Source: Micrasema longulum (lineage: Eukaryota; Arthropoda; Insecta; Trichoptera; Brachycentridae). Taken from it: a DNA stretch of 64,000 nucleotides. Shown here one piece after another: positions 54,930-63,205 of this stretch. Positions within the stretch are counted from its first letter, which is position 1; every line of letters starts with the position of its first letter. The position numbers were made by a program, and so were the translations under genes. Location of the stretch: contig JAGVSM010001691.1 in assembly GCA_022494885.1 (NCBI GenBank), positions 124,001 to 188,000 of the forward strand, read 5' to 3'. The notes below the pieces were generated by a model. That model searched no databases and was not told the DNA's origin. It worked only from the letters and a program-made list of their open reading frames with translations.

Positions 54930-55850
54930 AGTTAGTTAAAAATTCACTTCCCTCTTTTCTCAATCCAATGAAGTACATGTTATGAACTTTTGAATTACTT
55001 TCCTTCAATACTAAGATGCTAAGGTTACCAGATTACTGAGAGTTCCTTCGGCAGCTTTTTTCGTTTGGCAACGAGCAAATTGTCTGTGTATGTGGGTACT
55101 GGCAAAGAGACTTATGTCCTCCGACGCGGTGTGCGGTATGTGGTAGGGAAGCTACCCTTGGACGCTTCCCGAAGCGTAATAATTATTACTTTACCATGAT
55201 CGTGATATACCAAATTTAAGGTTTTCGGTACGATGTGTTCACTGAAATAAAGAAGAAACATTGATTCCTTAATTTAAAAACTATTTCACTTACTTCATTA
55301 ACTTTGAAATAAAAATGACTGCTGTGTTTATAGTGTTACTTAAACCAGATTTACATGCAAATACAAGTAGTAGTTATGATAAGTATGAGGTTATTTAAAT
55401 AATTGTATTTTTTAAATTTATTTTTTTTAAATCCGACAATAATTAACAAATTAAGTCGCCGTTAGAAAAATTGGCTCGAGAAAGTAAAAATGTAAATTGT
55501 AGCGTCTACTTTCTAAAAGTGGTATTTCGCCGAGACGTCCAGTCCGGGGAAGGAAATGTTATTTCAGTTCCTCATGACAGTATTACAGGTGCGCCTAATG
55601 TTCTACAGTCACGCGACGTTTCAGCTTTTCCCTCGAATTCCTCCCAAAACTCTCAAAACAAACCCTCTGATTATAATTCATATGACAATAAGGAGAAGCG
55701 GATTTGAGTGCGTCTCGTTAAAGAGGGTTTTAATGTTGTCACGTTTATAATCGGACGTCAAATAAACATTGGCGGAACAAAAAACTTTTGATAGAATTTA
55801 TTTTTTAACATCAGACGGCTCAAGCGATGAAGTTTACCGGGAAGGTGGGG
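54930..55850. other. Unique islands
   Basis: Two patches, 55010-55250 (GGCAAAGAGACTTATGTCCT; CCGACGCGGTGTGCGGTATG) and 55450-55850 (GCCGAGACGTCCAGTCCGGG), flank an AT-rich stretch. A 78-codon ORF at 55471 is hydrophilic (Ser/Asn-rich) without a domain. No repeat partner. Possible regulatory or UTR sequence. Confidence 0.28.
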
Positions 55851-55979
55851 GGAAAAATAACTTGGCTTTCTTATTAATTTCTTATTTTATAACATCATTT
55901 TATGACCAACAAAAGTGAAATTATATCTTAGTTTTTAATTTGCAAATCAATGGATTCATACGTATGATTATCTTTATCA

Positions 55980-56440
55980 TATTTATATATATAATTCCTC
56001 TGTACGTGTGATGTCGCCGTACTCCTTTTAAACGGCTTAACCGATTAACGTGCGGTTTTCAGAAAAATATAGATCTTTGCACTGTGCGTGTTCGTAGATA
56101 TTGAAATCTTAAACCGAATATGTAAAAAAAAGGAACGAGCATAAATATTTTATTCATCGATTTACCAGGGTTTCATTCGAGGAGAATGATTTTGCAAAAA
56201 AATGGAAAGATGTTGTTTTTTTGTGTATAAAAAAATGTTTTTGATAGTTTACAAACAGCATTTGTTTTTTGTGGATTCATTGAATTTTTGGTTATAAATA
56301 ATATTAAATTCAATGAAAAAATATTTATTTTATGTTTTGGAATTCAATCATAAATAAGTACCTACTTAAATTCAATACTTTTTAATATTGATAATTTTAA
56401 TTTGTGGAATTTTATCACAAACAACTACTTCTAAAATAAA
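55980..56440 (+). mobile_element. Non-autonomous Helitron-like copy 4
   Basis: Its start, ATTCCTCTGTACGTGTGATG then TCGCCGTACTCCTTTTAAAC, is almost identical to the 5' end of the 12.5 kb copy. It goes on with GTGCGGTTTTCAGAAAAATA, ACCAGGGTTTCATTCGAGGA, TTTACAAACAGCATTTGTTT and AAGTACCTACTTAAATTC. The 3' end is missing. The 5' boundary lies just upstream of ATATATATAATTCC. Confidence 0.7.
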
Positions 56441-57180
56441 ATTTGATTTTTACTATATTTTAATTAATTAAGGAATTCGGTTTAACTATCGTTCCACTAT
56501 CAATGCGTTGTTTCACTCACGTTTTTACTTGAGTGAAGTATAACCATTGTTTTTTATTCCAAATCTCAAAAATGGAATATTATGTTTTTTCGTTTTTTAC
56601 ACATTGTTACTCTGCGAAATGTGACTTTGCAAACGCCAAAAAGGCAAACATATTAACCACGTGACAAAATAGCATATTTAAACGCAATTAAATAATAACA
56701 TCGGTCAACAGAATCTAAATATAATAAAAGACTACCTAGTTACAATGGAATAACAATACAAAATTAAGGTAATGATCTAGCCAAGGTTTCTTCCGTTGTT
56801 TATTTTATCTCAAAGAACTTTTTCGAAATGACATTATGGGTCGTTAAATCAATTGATTTTAATTTTTCTAGCTTTATATACATTTTTTTTTAAATTCCCA
56901 GTATTACTGAATCTTTCATTTAGGTTGTGCGTTTTTAAACGAAATTTATGTTGATCATAATAAGCGTAGTCCATTCCGTATTCGTAAATAAAAGCAAAAC
57001 TGAGAGACGTGAGTAAATAACGACAAACGATAAACGTAGAGATATGAAATCATCTTCATTATTCTACTATTGTAAAACGTTTTACTTGCCAACATTGGCT
57101 GGTAAATTTTTTAACTAATGGTCAAGGAGTTTTAGTATCCACAGTTAGTTACTATATATATGAAACAACCCATTTTTTCT
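56441..57180. other. AT-rich, nothing recognised
   Basis: Slightly more complex at 56480-56700, without ORF or repeat match. Confidence 0.3.
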
Positions 57181-57184
57181 ATTT

Positions 57185-57262
57185 TGAACTATTATTACAG
57201 ATTTTTTACTATTACTAACAATCAATCCGTAAGGGTATATAAATAAATTTTAAAAAATTTAA
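57185..57262 (+). repeat. LINE L3 3' tail fragment
   Basis: CAATCCGTAAGGGTATATAA followed by ATAAATTTTAAAAAATTTAA matches the 3' ends of the L3 copies at 13800 and 54780. No coding part. Confidence 0.5.
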
Positions 57263-57269
57263 AAAAACA

Positions 57270-57509
57270 TCTGGGCCTTAGCCAATCGGCGCAGGATAAC
57301 GAGACATTGCAAACTTATTTTGGTTTTGCTTTAGACAACAACAAATCACACAGTGACGTAATGAAAAGATTGAAATGTCAAACTCAATGTCAAATGTCCC
57401 TCGTATATATAGTTTATCGAAAATTCGAATATCGATAAAACGTTTGTTGAACCAGGTAATGGCAGGCAAGGCAACGTTCGGGCAGGAAAACGTCTGTCGG
57501 GTATGCTAG
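57270..57509 (+). mobile_element. Helitron 3' end
   Basis: Ends GCAGGAAAACGTCTGTCGGG, TATGCTAGT. The last bases CTAGT are the classical Helitron terminus, here cut before the T at 57509. A hairpin-like GGCAACGTTCGGGC lies just upstream. The last 50 bp match the 3' end of the 12.5 kb Helitron. The interior (AATCGGCGCAGGATAACGAG) differs, so this may be another subfamily. Confidence 0.65.
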
Positions 57510-57900
57510 TTTGCTTTAATTTTCTTGACGGATGTAAGAATGGAATTTTTGGAAGAATTAAAAAAAATTAAGGATGTTTTTTAAATTAAAAAAATTGTGT
57601 GAAAAATTGTCAATGCTGATAACCTGGCAACACGTGGGCCTTTTTTTATTTAATTAAATAAATTAACTGTAAATAATATTCATAAAATATAACTTTGTCT
57701 TATTGTTAAATCTTAACCTGAACATTAAAATACACAGGAATAAAAACACTTAAAACACCGAGAATAAAATTAAATTTCAAATTCCATTGGTGAAACAATA
57801 ATTTATACAAAATGGAGCCTATTTGCGTGGCAGTAAAAATTTATAATATTATAAATATTTAAAGCATTAACTTTGTGGTTAAACATTTAACTAAATGTTA

Positions 57901-58115
57901 TTAAATATTTGTTTAAAACCACTTACCGACTTTTCTATGTCTACCGGTTTTGGTTTGGTTTTATATTTTTGTGCCACAACTATGGTGAAAGTGTAAAGTG
58001 GGTTTTGCATGTTGGTTTGCATGTTGGTTTAATTGGTGTCCTGATGAAGAGGGGGGAACGTCTCGAAACCGGTAGACATAGAAAAGTCGGTAAGTGGTTA
58101 TATACAAATATTTAA
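57901..58115 (+). mobile_element. PLE-like family 1 with 50-bp inverted ends
   Basis: 57901-57950 is the reverse complement of 58066-58115 with only two mismatches: ACTTACCGACTTTTCTATGT on the left, ACATAGAAAAGTCGGTAAGT on the right. The left arm ends exactly at ACCGGT, the palindromic stem III of the ribozyme. The middle keeps the family's TTTTGTGCCACAACTATGGT and CATGTTGGTTTAATTGGTGT. So the copy is a 5'-truncated unit capped by an inverted piece of its own 3' end, an arrangement known from Penelope-like elements. Confidence 0.75.
58036..58079 (+). ncRNA. Hammerhead ribozyme motif, type I, family 1
   Basis: Canonical core CTGATGA at 58041-58047, extra A58048, GAAA at 58065-58068, stem III ACCGGT (58068-58073), expected cleavage after A58074, stem I GTGTC (58036-58040) with GACAT (58075-58079). 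Stem II is weaker than at 26091: GAG (58049-58051) pairs with CTC (58062-58064), then a G-T wobble, a mismatch and one more pair. The core is complete; activity depends on stem II and dimer formation. Confidence 0.78.
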
Positions 58116-58120
58116 TGATT

Positions 58121-58865
58121 TTAAGTAAAAAGATTATAAGCTATCCAAAAATAATGAAGGGAACAAATCGTATTAAAACTTTCTATAGTTGTAATAAATA
58201 TTAGTGTAATTGAATCAATTCAAATGTATTCATTGTAAATAATATAAGCATTATAAATCACAACTCAAATATATTTTTTTCTGTTTGTGTTTTCTTAACT
58301 TTTTAGTTATTTGTTTTTTATTCTTTGGTTTTTAAAATCTATTTTTTTATTTTGCTTTTGGTCAGGCTGTAAAAAATTGCAAGTAGCAATAATTCAGCCA
58401 TTTAATCATAAGAACTATTGCTTTATTTTATTTATTTATCAAGTTTTAGACCCATATTATGGTAGTAAAGATTTTATATAATTAAAATGTATTATTACTA
58501 GAGATTTATATAACAAAGGCTAATTAATAAAAACAAAACTGTTTTACTATTATTATAAAAAAATATTATTATTTATTACTCTCATTTCTTACTTTAGCAA
58601 AAAGTATATTACGTTTGCTATTATATTGCATCACATGTCATTATCCTTTAATTTGATTAATTTTACTTTTTATTTGACATTGTTAATTATTATGGATTTA
58701 CATGGGCACAGCCTAAAAAGCCCTAGTAAGTTCATTTATATTAAAACGATTGTAATTTTGAATGAATAAATAAATTCCGCCCAAAAACAGAAATCAGTTT
58801 TGTAAATAACAAAAATTCGGACTGAGTTGCTATGAACATCTGTTTTAAAAGTTTATTTTTTATTA
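58121..58865. other. AT-rich stretch, nothing recognised
   Basis: No supported feature between the two ribozyme loci. Confidence 0.35.
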
Positions 58866-58869
58866 ATGT

Positions 58870-59010
58870 TATTATAATTTTGTATATAAATAAAACACGA
58901 GTGAGACCAGTCTCGAAGATGTCGTAAAAGCGATGAAACCGGTCACTGGATATTCCAAATTTGTGGATTAAAGTATCACTCGTGTTTTATTTATATAATA
59001 AATTACAATG
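58870..59010 (+). mobile_element. PLE-like family 3: inverted-repeat-flanked ribozyme-like unit
   Basis: 58883-58904 (TATATAAATAAAACACGAGT, GA) is a perfect 22-bp inverted match to 58976-58997, with a looser extension of about 12 bp outward. Between them is a hammerhead-like motif (58907-58949). The arrangement parallels the family-1 copy at 57901 although the sequences are unrelated. Confidence 0.65.
58907..58949 (+). ncRNA. Hammerhead-like motif, family 3
   Basis: Stem I CCAGT (58907-58911) pairs perfectly with ACTGG (58945-58949). The core reads CTCGAAGA (58912-58919), CUGAAGA with one inserted C, then one extra T. Stem II is GTCG-TAAAAG-CGAT (four pairs, one wobble). GAAA is at 58935-58938, stem III is palindromic ACCGGT (58938-58943), and C58944 is at the cleavage position. 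The inserted core base probably abolishes or weakens cleavage in this copy. Confidence 0.55.
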
Positions 59011-59435
59011 AACTTTCATTAAGAATTTTCACTTACAAACTTAAATGTTATTATAATTTAAATAATAGATATATGAAAAAAAGAGGAAAAACCCGCTAAA
59101 TTTTGAAACCGAGTATGGAAATTTTTAATAATATCGTATAAATACGAAACAATTTTCCTATTTTCAAACTTCTTCTCGCTTAGTTAACATTAAACTTTAC
59201 TTTTTCTTTACCATGGAAATAGGTTTGTCCTTAAATAAAATCATTGACCTATGACCTAATAACTGACCTTATTATGACACTTAACTCAGTCATGCCCAAC
59301 GCGAAGTCATTTTTTGACCACTGGCCGGGCTTCGACGTGAGCTTGACATTCAATTCGAAACCAAAATGCCTGATTGTGTCATGAAAGCGTGTGAAAACTA
59401 TTTTGATTAACGCAAAAAAATGTAGTGTAACTTTT
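59011..59435. other. Mostly AT-rich; short complex patch 59260-59400
   Basis: CACTTAACTCAGTCATGCCC, CACTGGCCGGGCTTCGACGT is complex, but no ORF or repeat partner is seen. Confidence 0.3.
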
Positions 59436-59439
59436 AATT

Positions 59440-59960
59440 GGTAAGTAGGTACCCAGGTATTGATTATAATTTAATTTCATAACTCAAAAAAATAGTTTTA
59501 AATAAAGAATTCTTTTTGCATATGTCAAACTGTACTCTTCTACCCTTAGAGTATAAACATCTTATACTCTAAGCTTCTACCAGTTATTTAATATTATTTA
59601 ATCATTACTCAAAATCCGTTTGACACAAATAAATAGGTGTAAATTATAAAGAATTTAAGGAAAGCATCTGATTGAGATCCAAAAAAAAATAAATTTTTTT
59701 TGTAAACATTCAAATTCAAACTCATTTCAAAAATAACTTTCACTAAATTTTTGAGTATATACATTATCCTTGAATGCAGCCCTGGTGACGATGAATAAAA
59801 CACGTACGCTCTTAACTTTTGTTAGTAAAAACATATACAAGATTTTAAAATTAATAAATCTACCCATGGCAAGGCCCATCATTTTGATAAAAACCGCACG
59901 TAAATCGGTCCAGTAGTTTATTCAGTCTATCGATGACACACATAAGAACATTGCCTTTTA
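59440..59960 (-). mobile_element. Non-autonomous Helitron-like copy 5
   Basis: Minus strand blocks: GATAAAAGGCAATGTTCTTA, CTACTGGACCGATTTACGTG, ACCAGGGCTGCATTCAAGGA, GATCTCAATCAGATGC, CAGTTTGACATATGC, ACCTGGGTACCTACTTACC, in the same order as the other copies. Its 5' end is interrupted at the mariner (59962): the AAAAGGCAATGTT block found near the start of the 19.2 kb copy directly abuts the mariner end. Confidence 0.65.
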
Positions 59961-59961
59961 T

Positions 59962-61188
59962 CGAGGGTTGTCTGAAATGTTTCCGAACTTAACATGAAGA
60001 TGACAGCACTTTTCAACAAAAATTAGGGAATGTGTTTGCGCATGCGTTGAATGGTACCCATAAAAGTTTTGGCTGCTTTGTACGCGCGTTTTTTTTTTAC
60101 AGTTGTTAGAGTGAGTTTCCACAAGTGTTTTTGTAAAAATAGAAAAAATTAAGTATTGAGCTGTTATTAAATATTTATTTTAAAAAAAATAAGCCTACGC
60201 AAATCAAAGATGAGTTGGACACTGTACAGGGACTTTGTTCCATCGTATAACACTTCAAACTAAGTAAAATTTGGGGCAGCTGAATTAAAACGTGGATACG
60301 TCCACTTGGTACGCCAGCTTGGATGACAATGAACGTTTGGGACTGCCAAAATCTGCAACCACTCAAAAAAACATCGCCCAAGTTCACCAAATGGTGCTGG
60401 ACAACCGTCGGATTAAGGTTAAAGAGATAGCAAGGTCAATGAACATGTCCAAAGAAAGCGTTTGTTGTACATTAAAACAAGATTTAGACATGAGAACAAA
60501 ATTTAGGACCATGCGTTGGGTGCCTCTCCATTTGCTCACTCCCTCCGGACCAAAAACGTGTTTGAATGAACATTTGCACCGCTCTGTTGACGCAGTTACA
60601 ACGCAATAATTAAGACTTTTGAAGCCGATTAATGACGAAAGATGAAATTTGGATTTATTATAAACAAACAAACAAAAACAAACTACTCCAAAAACAAAAA
60701 TCAGTTCAAACAGTGGACTAGAAAGGTGGAATCGGCCCCAAAAAAGGCAAAAAAATGTTCCGTCGGCTGGGAAAGTGATGGCAACTGTTTCCTAAGATAG
60801 TCATGCAGTTATTTATAGCATACAACGCATCATTCATTGATAAGTTGAATATAAAAAATACGGAAAAACGTCCTGATTTGAAAAAGAAAAAAAAATCACC
60901 AAGACCATGCACCTTCTTACATCTCAGCAGTTGCCATTGCAAAAATCCATGATCTGTGGTTTGAACTGCTTGACCACTTTCTTTTCTCACCAGATCTAGC
61001 CTCGATTGACTTTTTTGATGCAAACAAAAAAAAAAACGCAAACTACTTTTTGGTTGGGTCGAAGAGATGGGAGCATCGCTGGGAGAAGTGTATAGATGAA
61101 AAAGAAGACTTTGGAGAAAAACAAAAATAAATTTTATGAATACGGCCTTTTTTCATTGTTAGGTTGGAAAGATTTCAGACAACCCTCG
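59962..61188 (+). mobile_element. mariner element, 1.23 kb, with both TIRs
   Basis: Left TIR starts CGAGGGTTGTCTGAAATGTT; the right end is the complement, reading inward CGAGGGTTGTCTGAAATCTT. The ends match at about 17 of the first 18 positions and more loosely for 35 bp. A TA follows the right end (61189-61190), and TA lies one base before the left end, fitting TA target duplication. Length and ends are typical of mariner-family Tc1/mariner elements. The transposase within is broken, so the copy is non-autonomous. Confidence 0.9.
60160..61110 (+). pseudogene. mariner transposase pseudogene
   Basis: The plus strand shows, in shifting frames: NKPTQIKDELDTVQG (first helix-turn-helix), SATTQKNIAQVHQMVLDNRR then IKVKEIARSMNMSKESVC (second HTH, longest open part 60292-60609), DEIWIYY (first catalytic Asp, near 60640), and FSPDLASIDFF (near 60995-61015, third catalytic Asp of the D,D34D type). 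Frameshifts and stops occur before 60290, around 60510, 60605 and after 60700, so no active protein can be made. Confidence 0.9.
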
Positions 61189-61190
61189 TA

Positions 61191-61435
61191 TATATAGATA
61201 TGACGTACAAGAGAATTAATAAAATAATGTCATGCTAATAAGAATATCATAATAGAATGTCAATTCATTAAAACATAATGTCCTGGCTATGCGAATAATG
61301 CGAAATATTTGCTGAAAAGATATACAATAGTGAATATGTAGTAAAACTTGTTTTCCACGGGAGGATAAGACGGGAAAATCTTATAAATACTTCGATATCC
61401 TTATTCCTCATATTCGCGATCCTAGAAGTCCAATA
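61191..61435. other. No recognised feature
   Basis: AT-rich sequence downstream of the mariner. No supported feature. Confidence 0.3.
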
Positions 61436-61439
61436 TCGC

Positions 61440-61850
61440 ATTACTTTCAAAGGAATTTCTCATAATAGCCAACTTCCCGACCTGCTAGCAGCGGAAGAAT
61501 CGCGGCCATTATGTCCGAAGAATGAAACGATACACCAAATCCGCGCGAATAATTCAACACACAATATTAATACAGAGGCACAAAGGGTCCGCATCCTTAG
61601 AAGGATTCCCTTTATAAACACCAAAGCTACCGGGGAAATAAAATAGATAAAATGTTTAGGCCATTGTGGGGATGATAAATTTCGGTCGAAACCATCGGCC
61701 TGACCTCGGTGACAGGGGCGGTAGGAGGAGGGGCGGCGGTGATGAGGGAGGGCGGCCAGTATCGGACTATTATCTCATCGTTTTGTAATCACTGAAACAC
61801 TCGCTGTCTTCACTTTAGCTGTTAAACCCTTAACTACACTTTGATTATAC
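61440..61850. other. GC-richer unique island
   Basis: Includes GAAACCATCGGCCTGACCTC (61689), GGGGCGGTAGGAGGAGGGGC (61716) and CGGCGGTGATGAGGGAGGGC. Upstream are CCGCGCGAATAATTCAACAC and a TTTATAAA patch. No ORF of note, no repeat partner. G-rich strand could contain Sp1-type sites; candidate regulatory DNA. Confidence 0.35.
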
Positions 61851-61917
61851 AATTATTAGTTTAACCACTTGTAATCTGTTCAATTATTCGTCTGGCCCTA
61901 GAGTAAAATCAATTTGG

Positions 61918-62157
61918 TCATCATCATCATCATCATTCACTTTCCGCACCTAATAGTGCATAGGGCACTGCATTGGTAACCAATCGATAGTTTTTGTTAC
62001 ATGAAGGTAAGATGATCAGTCTTACGCTTCAGGGACCAGGAAATATTATGGTGTGAAAACATTATTTTTGATCAATACATCATATAAGCCATGTCGGATA
62101 TCGAACCCGAGACCTCTTGCATGTTAGGCAAATGAACTGAAAATACATAGCGAGGCT
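61918..62157 (-). repeat. SINE-A, complete reference copy
   Basis: Minus strand from 62157: head CAGCCTCGCTATGTATTTTC, CATTTGCCTAACATGCAAGA, GGTCTCGGGTTCGATATCCG (B box nearly consensus), then CATGGCTTATATGATGTATT, the body CTGGTCCCTGAAGCGTAAGA, CTGATCATCTTACCTTCATG, and the 3' part ACCAATGCAGTGCCCTATGC, ACTATTAGGTGCGGAAAGTG. It ends in (ATG)n at 61919-61936. Full length about 240 bp. The A box is damaged. Other copies: 18555, 22296, 29944, 32791, 38500, 40080. Confidence 0.8.
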
Positions 62158-62433
62158 GACCAATTTGGTAGGTAGGCTTCAAAAAATCGAAATGGAAAAT
62201 TTTAATTCAAATTATTTTAAAACACAAAAATATTTTAAATTGAAAAATGTATACTGAAATATGGTACATCAATGACACATTTTGGATTGCATAAAATTAA
62301 TATTTTTGTGCACTAAATGACCTTGAAACAGTACGTTAGTATAAAACCAATGTTCTTTGAAAATGTTTATTGACTCAGAGTCAATAATTTTAGTACGAAG
62401 TATCAATCCAACTAATTAGTTTATTTCTCAATT

Positions 62434-62475
62434 GACCAACGAGCACTTTCGCCTTAGGCATCTTCAAGATTGGTC
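62434..62475 (-). ncRNA. Hammerhead-like motif, family 2, copy 2
   Basis: Minus strand: stem I GACCAAT (62475-62469) pairs with GTTGGTC (62440-62434), seven pairs with one wobble. The core reads CTTGAAGA (62468-62461), with one extra pyrimidine relative to CUGANGA, then an extra T. Stem II is GCC-TAA-GGC. GAAA is intact (62450-62447). Stem III AGTGCT was probably AGCGCT as in copy 41332. C62441 is at the cleavage position. The tail CAATTGAGAAATAAACTAAT follows. Confidence 0.55.
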
Positions 62476-62544
62476 TCTTAAAGAAAAATAAGTAAAACTT
62501 GACCAAGAAGTTGAACGTTGTATGTATCAACATTGTTATAAATC

Positions 62545-62895
62545 AACAATGTTTGATTATGTCCAAATGCTTGCAGACTGGCTGGATTTCCTCCCTAGGG
62601 AGTTGTTCAAGAAAATATTGAAAATAAATCATATTTAAATTTATTTCAACAGAGAGGAATATGAGATTGGCCTTTAGACTGTCACTACGTACATTTGTAA
62701 ATTGTTAAAGTGTGTAAAGTGGCCACTTAAACCAGCCAATGACGGGTCATAAGCCCTGTAAATGCCTAGACTCCATATTCCCTTCTCAAAAAATTTTTCC
62801 CTCTCTGTTGAAATAAATTTAAATATGATCAACTCCCTAGGGAGGAAATCCAGCCAGTCTGCAAGCATTTGGACATAATCAAACATTGTTGAATT
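62545..62895. repeat. Foldback repeat family, copy 11a, hairpin
   Basis: Forward arm 62545-62660 (AACAATGTTTGATTATGTCC, CTCCCTAGGGAG at 62591-62602, ATTTAAATTTATTTCAACAG) is complementary to 62760-62895 (CTCTCTGTTGAAATAAATTT, CTCCCTAGGGAG at 62833-62844, GGACATAATCAAACATTGTT). A 30-nt insertion (AAGAAAATATTGAAAATAAA) in the left arm is unmatched. Central block in the loop side: GTGTAAAGTGGCCACTTAAA. Confidence 0.85.
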
Positions 62896-63205
62896 ACTAC
62901 CCGGTAAAGAAGAAGTATAAAATTGAAAAATTGTTTTCAGGCGTTGCCTAGTAGGTGATTTGGTTCAGCCGGATGAATCTCACCCACGTGATAAAGGTTT
63001 CAGCTCTTTTACTTCACAAAAGTCAACTGATGGAAGAGTTGAGGAAATGTGGTTGTTCAAACATGGGCAGATTGGTGAATGTTTCACAGTGTGTAAAGTG
63101 GCCACTTAAACCAGCCAATGACAGGTCATAAGCCCTGTAAATGCCTAGACTTCCATTTTCCCTTTTCAATTTTTTTTTCCCTCTCTGTTGAAATAAATTT
63201 AAAAA
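62896..63205 (-). repeat. Foldback repeat family, copy 11b
   Basis: Reverse unit following 11a head to tail: TTTTCAGGCGTTGCCTAGTA, CACCCACGTGATAAAGGTTT, CAGCTCTTTTACTTCACAAA, GGAAGAGTTGAGGAAATGTG, GTGGCCACTTAAACCAGCCA, CTCTCTGTTGAAATAAATTT. This gives the complete order of the blocks and shows that the unit is about 290-300 bp. Confidence 0.8.
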
